A DNA stretch of 6,091 nt, from the NCBI GenBank assembly GCA_017380995.1, contig JAFOCY010000181.1, positions 1 to 6,091 on the forward strand. Reading direction: 5' to 3'. The stretch is from Oscillibacter sp. Its GTDB lineage: Bacteria; Bacillota; Clostridia; Oscillospirales; Oscillospiraceae. A program made the position numbers and the translations under genes. Below, in pieces: positions 1-4,564 of this stretch (positions within the stretch are counted from its first letter, which is position 1; the number at the start of each line of letters is the position of its first letter). Under the pieces are notes generated by a model that made no database searches, was not told the origin of the DNA, and saw only the letters and a program-made list of their open reading frames with translations.

Positions 1-36
1 AAACACAGCCGCGAGCGGGGACACTGCGGCGCATTT

Positions 37-65
37 ATTATATAGTGCCAAAAAAGCTTTTTCAA
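37..65 (-). promoter_or_regulatory. Leftward sigma-70-type promoter for a gene beyond the left edge
   Basis: Read on the minus strand, a TTGAAA -35 box (60-65) and a perfect TATAAT -10 box (37-42) are separated by exactly 17 bases. Transcription would start near position 30 and leave the window to the left, so the product is not visible. The spacer contains the palindrome AAAAAGCTTTTT (51-62). Just upstream of the -35 box lies an inverted repeat, CACTTT (75-80) and AAAGTG (88-93), which could be an operator. The first 30 transcribed bases are GC-rich and contain GCCGC/GCGGC arms (9-13 and 26-30) that could form a hairpin. The promoter call rests on sequence only. Confidence 0.6.
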
Positions 66-97
66 TAACTTATTCACTTTTTTTCACAAAGTGCAAA

Positions 98-116
98 CTT
101 TAGCAGGTTCTTAGCA
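98..116 (+). promoter_or_regulatory. Tandem TTAGCA direct repeat, candidate response-regulator site
   Basis: TTAGCA occurs at 100-105 and again at 111-116, so the copies are 11 bases apart, one helical turn. OmpR/PhoB-family regulators typically bind direct repeats with this period. The pair lies about 40 bases upstream of the -35 box of the operon that encodes an OmpR-family regulator, a reasonable place for autoregulation. The hexamers are short and the assignment is an inference. Confidence 0.3.
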
Positions 117-155
117 ACTTTTTTCGGTTTCTCTTTGCGCACCCAGCGGCTTTTC

Positions 156-185
156 TTGACGGCTCATGCCCTTCCAGGGTATAAT
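156..185 (+). promoter_or_regulatory. Promoter of the DUF4340/two-component operon
   Basis: A TTGACG -35 box (156-161) and a perfect TATAAT -10 box (180-185) are separated by 18 bases, giving a start near 191-193. The spacer contains a short inverted repeat, CCCT (169-172) and AGGG (176-179), that could be an operator overlapping the promoter. It is the only strong promoter seen upstream of the DUF4340 gene, and none as good is seen before the regulator or kinase, so it probably drives all three. Confidence 0.7.
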
Positions 186-186
186 A

Positions 187-272
187 AAGTGTTAATTTCA
201 ATTAAATTTAAGCTTTGGGAGGTAAACTGTCTGCAGCACCTCTCAATTCCCAACACTTCTTTTTTGGAGGTT
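187..272 (+). promoter_or_regulatory. Structured 5' leader with two Shine-Dalgarno-like sequences
   Basis: The leader holds TTGGGAGGT (215-223), which can pair with ACCTCTCAA (238-246) over 9 pairs including one G-U, with a 14-base loop. The true ribosome binding site GGAGGT (267-272) can pair with the same ACCTCT stretch over 6 pairs. AAGTGTT (187-193) and AACACTT (252-258) form a further outer arm pair, although the first arm straddles the expected transcription start. The upstream GGGAGGT is not followed by a usable start codon, so it may act as a decoy or an anti-anti-Shine-Dalgarno. Pairings are visible in the sequence; function is speculation. Confidence 0.3.
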
Positions 273-275
273 TCT

Positions 276-1277
276 ATGACCTGGAGAGAACAACGGATCG
301 TAGCCCGTCTGGGCACGCTTTTGTGTGTGCTGGTGGTGGCAGTATTGATCGTCCTGGCGATGAAATACCGGGAAAACCGGGCCCCTGCTCCCGATTCCTC
401 TGCCGCCGTGGCTGTTGCCGCAGAGGAGCATAGTTCCTGCACCGCCCTGTCCTACTGCAACGGCACCGCCACGCTGGATTTCCACCGCAACGATGCCGGC
501 AAGTGGGTCTGGACTGCCGACCCCGATTTCCCCCTGGATGACACGCAGATCACGGCCATTTTGGAAACCCTTTCCCAGATGGAGCCCCAGCAAACCATTG
601 AAACGGTGGAAAGCCTGGACGCTCTGGGGTTGGACAGCCCTGCCGTCACCATTTCTGCCGTCTATGAGGGAGATGGCTCCTACACCCTCTCCTTTGGCAG
701 CGCCACCACCGACGGCACCAGTTTTTACGCCATGAAAAACAGCCAGTCCTCCCCGGTGTATATCTACTCCGGCGAAATTCTGGAACTGATGCAGGCAGGC
801 GTCTACGATATGTGCATCCTGCCCCAGCTGCCTGAGCTGCCGGAAGAGCGGGTGCAGCGCGTCACCATTCAGGGCGCCGCCGGGGAAGACGGCACTCTGC
901 CCCGCTCCACCATTGACGCAGCAGCACAAGGGGAGACCCTCTCCTGGAAGTGCGGCGAAAAAGACGTGACCAAGGCTCAGCGTGTGCGGGAGCTCTTTAC
1001 GGACCTTGCCTCCTTGAAACTGGAACAGTGTGTCACTTACCGTCCCAGTCCTGAGGCCGCTGCTCTTTGCGGCTTTACCGCTCCCACCGTCACTCTTTGG
1101 GCCAACTACATCACTTCCACCGAGCTGGAAAGCCACTTTCAGATGGTCATCGGCGGCCTGACGCTGGACGGCCAGGGCCGCTACGTCCGCATTGGGGATG
1201 ATCCCAGCATTTACCGCATCTCTACAGACACTCTGGACAGCATTCTTGTCATTGCCCTTAGCGGTTTTGAAGGGTAA
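276..1277 (+). CDS. Membrane-anchored DUF4340 domain protein
   Basis: A 333-residue protein with a short basic N-terminus, one membrane segment (about residues 12-29) and a large part probably outside the cell. Two similar units follow: residues ~78-175 (W80, FPLDD, LGLDSPAVTISAVY, then LSFGS and VYIYS) and ~226-323 (CGFTAPTVTLWANY, then MVIGG, YVRIGDDPSIYRIS). This fits the internally repeated DUF4340 fold. No lipobox is present. C55 and C61 could form a disulfide. The ATG at 276 was chosen because GGAGGT ends 3 bases before it and the promoter lies upstream; an in-frame ATG at 135 lies ahead of the -10 box. DUF4340 proteins are usually found with GldG-type ABC transporters; here the gene instead leads a two-component operon, 34 bases before the regulator. 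The molecular role is unknown; an accessory sensor or a target of the kinase is only an inference. Confidence 0.8.
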   Translation: MTWREQRIVARLGTLLCVLVVAVLIVLAMKYRENRAPAPDSSAAVAVAAEEHSSCTALSYCNGTATLDFHRNDAGKWVWTADPDFPLDDTQITAILETLSQMEPQQTIETVESLDALGLDSPAVTISAVYEGDGSYTLSFGSATTDGTSFYAMKNSQSSPVYIYSGEILELMQAGVYDMCILPQLPELPEERVQRVTIQGAAGEDGTLPRSTIDAAAQGETLSWKCGEKDVTKAQRVRELFTDLASLKLEQCVTYRPSPEAAALCGFTAPTVTLWANYITSTELESHFQMVIGGLTLDGQGRYVRIGDDPSIYRISTDTLDSILVIALSGFEG

Positions 1278-1311
1278 GCCCCCGTATCTTTTGGAGAAAG
1301 GAGCATTGACC

Positions 1312-1995
1312 ATGCGTGTTTTGATCGTCGAAGATGAGCAGCGCCTTGCCGCCACGCTTCAGGACCTGCTGGTACTGAACAATTATACCGCAGATGTCTG
1401 CCACGACGGTGAATCCGGCCTGGACAATGCCCTCACCGGGATCTACGATGTGGTGATCCTGGACGTCATGCTTCCCAAACTGGACGGCCTTACCCTTTTG
1501 CGCCGCCTCCGCGCCCATGGCAGCACCATCCCCGTTCTGATGCTCACCGCCCGCTCAGACCTTTCCGACCGGGTGGAGGGATTGGACTGCGGCGCGGATT
1601 ACTATCTCACCAAACCCTTTGAACCCAAAGAGCTTCTGGCCTGCATCCGTGCCCTGAGCCGCCGCAGCCCGGAAATGAACCGGACCAACGAGCTGACCTT
1701 TGGTGACCTGACCCTCAGCAAAGATACCTTTTCCCTGATCTGCGGCTCCCGGAGCGTACACCTCAGCCGCAAGGAGTTCGACCTTTGTGAGCTTCTGATC
1801 CGCAACCACGCCCAGGTCATCACCAAGGAAACCATCCTTTTGAAGATCTGGGGCTATGAATCCGATGCCGAGGACAACAACGCGGAGGTCTATATTTCCT
1901 TTCTCCGCCGCAAGCTGACCCACTTGAAATCCCGGGTCCGCATCCGCACCATGCGGATGATCGGCTACCGTCTGGAAGAGGGCGAGGAGACATAA
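1312..1995 (+). CDS. OmpR-family DNA-binding response regulator
   Basis: A 227-residue cytoplasmic transcription factor of normal family length. The receiver domain (residues 1-~118) has the acidic pair E7/D8, phospho-acceptor D51 in VVILDVMLPKLDG, switch residue T79 in LMLTAR and K101 in LTKPF. The C-terminal winged helix (about 126-222) contains the typical LSRKEFDLCELLIRN stretch, a recognition-helix region around NNAEVYISFLRRKL and the terminal hairpin RTMRMIGYRL. The ATG at 1312 has AAAGGAG (1297-1303) 8 bases upstream; the longer in-frame reading from 1192 would add residues that do not belong to a receiver domain and would overlap the preceding gene. Its partner is almost certainly the kinase encoded downstream. 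The regulon is unknown; a tandem repeat upstream of the operon (98-116) is a candidate site. Confidence 0.95.
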   Translation: MRVLIVEDEQRLAATLQDLLVLNNYTADVCHDGESGLDNALTGIYDVVILDVMLPKLDGLTLLRRLRAHGSTIPVLMLTARSDLSDRVEGLDCGADYYLTKPFEPKELLACIRALSRRSPEMNRTNELTFGDLTLSKDTFSLICGSRSVHLSRKEFDLCELLIRNHAQVITKETILLKIWGYESDAEDNNAEVYISFLRRKLTHLKSRVRIRTMRMIGYRLEEGEET

Positions 1996-2152
1996 TACAC
2001 CCGTTTTTCACACAGCTTTTCCACGTTTTCCACAAGGTTTTCCACACGACATACCACATTACCATGTGGGTTAGGCTGACCTTGACCCCCACAGGTAGGG
2101 GATATTCCCGGTTTTGCCTGGATTTTTACAGGAAGGGCAGGTGACCGCTGAA
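1996..2152 (+). other. 157-base regulator-kinase gap with repeats and competing hairpins
   Basis: Regulator and kinase genes usually abut or overlap, so this gap is unusual. It has a T/C-rich part with four TTTTCCACA-like repeats (2004-2046). A second part can form two mutually exclusive hairpins: CCACAT (2054-2059) with ATGTGG (2064-2069), or ACC+TGTGGG (2061-2070, one bulged A) with CCCACA+GGT (2088-2096). No T-run follows, so neither is a classical terminator. A 26-codon reading frame from ATG 2064 ends in TGA 2142-2144, overlapping a possible kinase GTG start (2141) as GTGA, but has no ribosome binding site. No convincing promoter was seen. Confidence 0.45.
2004..2046 (+). repeat. Cluster of four TTTTCCACA-like 9-mers
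   Basis: Four direct copies lie in 43 bases: TTTTTCACA (2004-2012), TTTTCCACG (2017-2025), TTTTCCACA (2026-2034) and TTTTCCACA (2038-2046). Start-to-start distances are 13, 9 and 12. Further exact copies are at 3852-3860 and 4306-4314, and TTTTTCACA recurs at 80-88; all lie in gaps between genes and all on the plus strand. The exact form differs from the DnaA box TTATCCACA at one base. There is no dnaA or dnaN gene here, so an origin is not claimed. Confidence 0.5.
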
Positions 2153-3361
2153 GTGATCGGCAAACTTCGGATAAAATTCGTGGCGATCTGCATGGCGCTG
2201 GTCACTGCGGTCCTCACGGCAGTGCTGGGCGCGGTGTATCTTTCCCTCCAGCAAAACATTACCGCCCTCTCCGGGCAGATCCTGCACCGTGTCATCCAGG
2301 AGGATACCCGCCGCCCCTCCTTTTCCCTGGAAGTGGATGGGACCCCTGTGATGCTGCCCTACTTTACCGTAGAGATCCTGGGCAGCACCGCTTATGTCAC
2401 CTCCGGAACCTATGATGATCTGGAAAATACCGAGGCCCTGGCGGATATCATTGCCCAGTGTCTGGCCCTGCCGGACCGTCAGGGCACCCTCACAGACTAC
2501 AATCTCCGGTATTTGCGCCAGGAGGGTACTCTTTTTAACCGCATTGCCTTCGTGGATATGTCCATGGAACAGGCCATGCTGCGGGAGATGATGGACTCCT
2601 ATCTCACCATCGCCGCCGCAGCGGAAGTGGTGCTTCTGGCCATTTCCATTGCCCTGTCCTTCTGGACCACCAGGCCCGTTGAAAAAGCCTGGCGGCAGCA
2701 GCGGCAGTTTATTTCCGACGCCTCTCATGAGCTGAAAACACCTCTGACCGTGATCCTCTCCAGCGCGGACCTGCTGGAGACCGCGGAACTGCCGGGAAAT
2801 CCCGGCCGCTGGGTAGATAATATCCATTCCGAGGCAGAGCAGATGCGGGACCTGGTGGAGCAAATGCTGACATTGGCCCGGGCAGACAACGCTGTGAAGA
2901 CGGCGGTTTTCTCCGAGGTGGACCTCAGCGAACTTGCCATGGATGTGTACCTTTCCTTCGCCCCTGTGGCCTACGAGGCAGGAAAACCCCTTCAGGATCA
3001 GATCGCGGAAAACGTCACCGTGCTGGCGGACAGCGCCAAGCTCCGCCGCCTCATCTCCATTTTGCTGGATAACGCCATCAAGTACGGCGCGAAAGGGGGG
3101 ACCATCACCCTCACGCTGGAGAAAACAGACCGGCAGGCCCGGCTTCAGGTTTCCAATCCCGGCGTGCCCATTCCCCCGGAACAGCTGGAGCGGATCTTCG
3201 AGCGCTTCTACCGGGCAGACGCTTCCCGGGGCGAGCAAAGCGGCTTTGGCCTGGGACTCCCCATTGCCGCCGCTATAGCCGCTGAACACAAGGGAACGCT
3301 GCGGGCAGAAAGTGACCTGCAAAGTACCCGCTTCACCTTTACTATGAATCTGAAAAAATAA
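2153..3361 (+). CDS. HAMP-less membrane sensor histidine kinase
   Basis: A 402-residue inner-membrane kinase, the likely partner of the regulator upstream. Membrane segments are at about residues 9-31 and 152-172, enclosing an external sensor region of about 120 residues that I do not recognise. The HisKA domain begins almost at once (FISDASHELKTPL, phospho-acceptor H192), leaving only about 10 residues (TRPVEKAWRQ) after the membrane, so no HAMP domain fits. The ATPase domain has the N box LLDNAIKYG (N307), a variant G1 box SNPGVPIP in place of D-x-G-x-G, the F box FERFYRAD and the G2 box GFGLGL. NxG in the G1 box is a variant seen in many Firmicutes kinases, so activity is still expected. 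The start is uncertain: GTG 2153 has AGGTGA 8 bases upstream and gives a typical MIGKLRIKF N-terminus; GTG 2141 (adding 4 residues) and TTG 2114 (adding 13) are alternatives. The gene ends inside the terminator stem. Confidence 0.92.
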   Translation: MIGKLRIKFVAICMALVTAVLTAVLGAVYLSLQQNITALSGQILHRVIQEDTRRPSFSLEVDGTPVMLPYFTVEILGSTAYVTSGTYDDLENTEALADIIAQCLALPDRQGTLTDYNLRYLRQEGTLFNRIAFVDMSMEQAMLREMMDSYLTIAAAAEVVLLAISIALSFWTTRPVEKAWRQQRQFISDASHELKTPLTVILSSADLLETAELPGNPGRWVDNIHSEAEQMRDLVEQMLTLARADNAVKTAVFSEVDLSELAMDVYLSFAPVAYEAGKPLQDQIAENVTVLADSAKLRRLISILLDNAIKYGAKGGTITLTLEKTDRQARLQVSNPGVPIPPEQLERIFERFYRADASRGEQSGFGLGLPIAAAIAAEHKGTLRAESDLQSTRFTFTMNLKK

Positions 3362-3392
3362 GACCTTCTCCGAAGAGAAGGTCTTATTTTTT
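3353..3392. terminator. Bidirectional intrinsic terminator between convergent genes
   Basis: An 18-bp perfect inverted repeat (3353-3370 and 3375-3392) surrounds a CGAA loop (3371-3374). The core AAGACCTTCTC/GAGAAGGTCTT is flanked by A-runs on the left and T-runs on the right, so it can end transcription from either side. It overlaps the final Lys-Lys-stop codons of the kinase (TAA 3359-3361) and touches the stop codon of the thioesterase (complement of 3392-3394), so one element serves both genes. Confidence 0.93.
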
Positions 3393-3799
3393 TACTTTTC
3401 TTCCCGGTCCACGCAGAAGAAGCTGAACTCTCCCATGGCCAGGAGCTTGCCTTCTTCATCGGTGATCTCCGCTTTTACGATGCAGGTGGTGCGGCCCCGG
3501 TGAATGACCTGACCCACAGCCCGAATAACGCCTTCCTTGCGGTTGCGCAGATAGTGCATGGTGCTGGTCTGGGTCACATAGCGGCGCCCATCCGTATGGG
3601 CGGCGATACCGGTGGCACAGTCCGCCATGGTGTACATGGCGCCGCCATGGACGATCCCCAGGGGATTTTTGCTGTTATCGTTGATATCCAGGCGGATGAT
3701 GACCTTGTCCTTCTCCGCATGCTCTAAGTCAATGTGGTTATAAACGGCAAAGGCATTGCCGCTCTGCACAGCCATCGCCCGTTTCATTTCTTCGGTCAT
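3392..3799 (-). CDS. PaaI-type hotdog-fold acyl-CoA thioesterase
   Basis: A 135-residue cytoplasmic enzyme of the PaaI/YbgC hotdog superfamily, which hydrolyses acyl-CoA or aryl-CoA thioesters as a dimer or tetramer. The signature is NPLGIVHGGAMYTMADCA (residues 45-62): N45, the HGG turn at 51-53 and D60, which matches the catalytic acid of PaaI. The second half, with MHYLRNRKEG, GQVIHRGRTTCIVKAEI and MGEFSFF, fits the remaining beta strands. The start was placed at 3799 because GGAGGG (complement of 3808-3813) lies 8 bases upstream and MTEEMKRAM is a usual N-terminus; the frame stays open to 3859 but that crosses the likely promoter. The gene is alone on its strand and shares no obvious theme with its neighbours. 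The substrate cannot be told from sequence; a housekeeping or detoxifying thioesterase is most likely. Confidence 0.9.
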   Translation of the reverse strand: MTEEMKRAMAVQSGNAFAVYNHIDLEHAEKDKVIIRLDINDNSKNPLGIVHGGAMYTMADCATGIAAHTDGRRYVTQTSTMHYLRNRKEGVIRAVGQVIHRGRTTCIVKAEITDEEGKLLAMGEFSFFCVDREEK

Positions 3800-3829
3800 G
3801 AATGAAACCCTCCAAGTCATATTGGTGCC

Positions 3830-3858
3830 AGTGTAGCACATCCTTGTCCTTTTTTCCA
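3830..3858 (-). promoter_or_regulatory. Probable promoter of the thioesterase gene
   Basis: On the minus strand, TGGAAA (3853-3858) and TACACT (3830-3835) are 17 bases apart, each matching consensus at four of six positions. A TG one base before the -10 box makes it an extended -10 type. The start would fall near 3823, about 25 bases before the start codon. The -35 box overlaps one of the intergenic TTTTCCACA motifs (3852-3860). Confidence 0.5.
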
Positions 3859-3876
3859 CACTTTTTCAAAATCTGG

Positions 3877-3904
3877 TTGACAAATCACCATCCCGTCATA
3901 TAAT
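3877..3904 (+). promoter_or_regulatory. Perfect-consensus promoter of the metal-resistance operon
   Basis: TTGACA (3877-3882) and TATAAT (3899-3904) are both perfect sigma-70/sigma-A hexamers with a 16-base spacer. Transcription should start around 3910-3912, inside the operator. Such a strong promoter is expected where a repressor holds it off until metal is present. Confidence 0.88.
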
Positions 3905-3907
3905 GAA

Positions 3908-3929
3908 CATATGAACAATCATTCATTTG
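3908..3929 (+). promoter_or_regulatory. SmtB/CadC-type operator
   Basis: The imperfect palindrome has half sites CATATGAA (3908-3915) and TTCATTTG (3922-3929) around a 6-base centre, with one mismatched pair. Its core TGAACAATCATTCA follows the TGAAC-n4-ATTCA pattern of operators bound by SmtB-like ArsR repressors. It begins 4 bases after the -10 box and covers the expected start site, so bound repressor would block polymerase. The palindrome is seen; the repressor-operator match is inferred from the next gene. Confidence 0.75.
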
Positions 3930-3942
3930 AAAGGATGCTTTT

Positions 3943-4305
3943 ATGGAAGACCGTTACCTTGTAGAGTGCTGTGACTATATCCATGCCCACCAGGAGATCA
4001 TTGACCGGGTGCAAAAGAAAATGCCCGGGGAAGATACCCTTTATGATCTGGCGGAGCTGTTCCGCATCTTTGGTGATTCCACCCGCATCCGCATTTTGTA
4101 TGTCCTTTTTGAAGCGGAGATGTGCGTGTGCGATATTGCCCAGCTCCTGGGTATGACCCAATCCGCCATTTCCCACCAGCTCCGTTCCCTGAAAAATGCC
4201 CGGCTGGTAAAGGCCCGGCGGGAAGGGAAGACCGTTTTTTATTCCCTGGCGGATGACCACGTAAAAACCATCATCAACCAGGGCATTGAGCACGTCTGCG
4301 AATAA
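3943..4305 (+). CDS. ArsR/SmtB-family metal-sensing repressor, CadC-like
   Basis: A 120-residue winged-helix dimer that should bind the operator just upstream and let go when metal binds. The core (about residues 33-102) has LAELFRIFGDSTRIRILYVL, the helix EMCVCDIAQLLG, the recognition helix TQSAISHQLRSLKNARLV and the wing ARREGKTVFYSL. C61 and C63 in the MCVCD motif, with C9 and C10 near the N-terminus, match the alpha3N site of CadC (Cd, Pb). The C-terminus carries D104, H106, H117 and E120, the alpha5 zinc-site set of SmtB at the same residue numbers, plus an additional C119. Both sites therefore look intact, as in CadC. The ATG at 3943 has AAAGGA 7 bases upstream. It leads an operon with the HMA protein and ATPase, which points to Zn/Cd/Pb rather than arsenic. 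The exact metal is not decided by sequence. Confidence 0.93.
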   Translation: MEDRYLVECCDYIHAHQEIIDRVQKKMPGEDTLYDLAELFRIFGDSTRIRILYVLFEAEMCVCDIAQLLGMTQSAISHQLRSLKNARLVKARREGKTVFYSLADDHVKTIINQGIEHVCE

Positions 4306-4342
4306 TTTTCCACATTTTCATCACATATGGAGGCGTTTATTT

Positions 4343-4561
4343 ATGAAAAAGCGTTTTAAGATCACCGACCTGTGCTGCGCCAACTGTGCCGCCAAGATGG
4401 AGCATGAGATCCGAAAGCTCCCCGGCGTCACTTCCGCCACAGTCAACTTTTTGACCCAGAAGCTCAGCATTGAGGGCGATGACGCCCGTTTCGACGAGAT
4501 CGTGAATGAAGCCGTTGCGGTCTGCAAAAAGATCGAGCCGGACTGTGAAGTGATCCTGTAA
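4343..4561 (+). CDS. Free-standing HMA-domain metal-binding protein
   Basis: A 72-residue single-domain protein of the heavy-metal-associated ferredoxin-like fold, about the length of one HMA unit. The metal loop is DLCCANCAAKME, with C12 and C15 as the CxxC pair and an extra C11 before it in place of the usual GMTCxxC. The following KLPGVTSATVNFLTQKLSIEG is the typical HMA continuation. Two further cysteines (C61 and C68) lie near the C-terminus. GGAGG (4329-4333) is 9 bases before the ATG; a longer in-frame reading from 4286 overlaps the repressor and lacks such a site. The gene sits 37 bases after the repressor and ends 3 bases before the ATPase, which itself lacks this domain. It most likely acts as the detached metal-binding domain or chaperone of that pump. 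Confidence 0.92.
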   Translation: MKKRFKITDLCCANCAAKMEHEIRKLPGVTSATVNFLTQKLSIEGDDARFDEIVNEAVAVCKKIEPDCEVIL

Positions 4562-4564
4562 GCC

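Noticed and set aside
1..34. Possible minus-strand coding start at the complement of 32-34
   Set aside because: The ATG falls between the -10 box and the expected transcription start, without a ribosome site, so it is unlikely to be translated.
135..275. In-frame N-terminal extension of the DUF4340 protein from ATG 135
   Set aside because: The extension begins upstream of the promoter's -10 box (180-185), has no ribosome site and encodes no recognisable sequence; ATG 276 follows GGAGGT.
276..365. Lipoprotein signal in the DUF4340 protein around C17
   Set aside because: The cysteine lies within the hydrophobic stretch with no proper preceding h-region or lipobox; a plain membrane anchor fits better.
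1192..1311. Longer start of the response regulator
   Set aside because: It overlaps the 3' end of the DUF4340 gene and precedes the receiver fold; ATG 1312 has AAAGGAG at good spacing.
243..1355. Long minus-strand open frame opposite the DUF4340 gene
   Set aside because: It lies wholly opposite a well-supported gene, has low-complexity Gly/Ala/Gln/His-rich content, no domain and no ribosome site; it is a by-product of codon bias.
2004..2046. Replication origin because of DnaA-box-like repeats
   Set aside because: Each copy differs from TTATCCACA, there is no AT-rich unwinding region of usual form and no dnaA/dnaN/gyrB gene nearby.
2082..2108. Internal kinase promoter with TTGACC (2082-2087)
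   Set aside because: The best -10 candidates (GATATT 2101-2106, TATTCC 2103-2108) give spacers of only 13-15 bases and poor matches.
2126..3322. 398-codon minus-strand open frame opposite the kinase
   Set aside because: The plus strand carries all kinase motifs; the antisense frame shows no family features and has shadow-type composition.
3800..3859. Upstream methionines of the thioesterase
   Set aside because: They lie within the likely promoter and before the GGAGGG site that fits the start at 3799.
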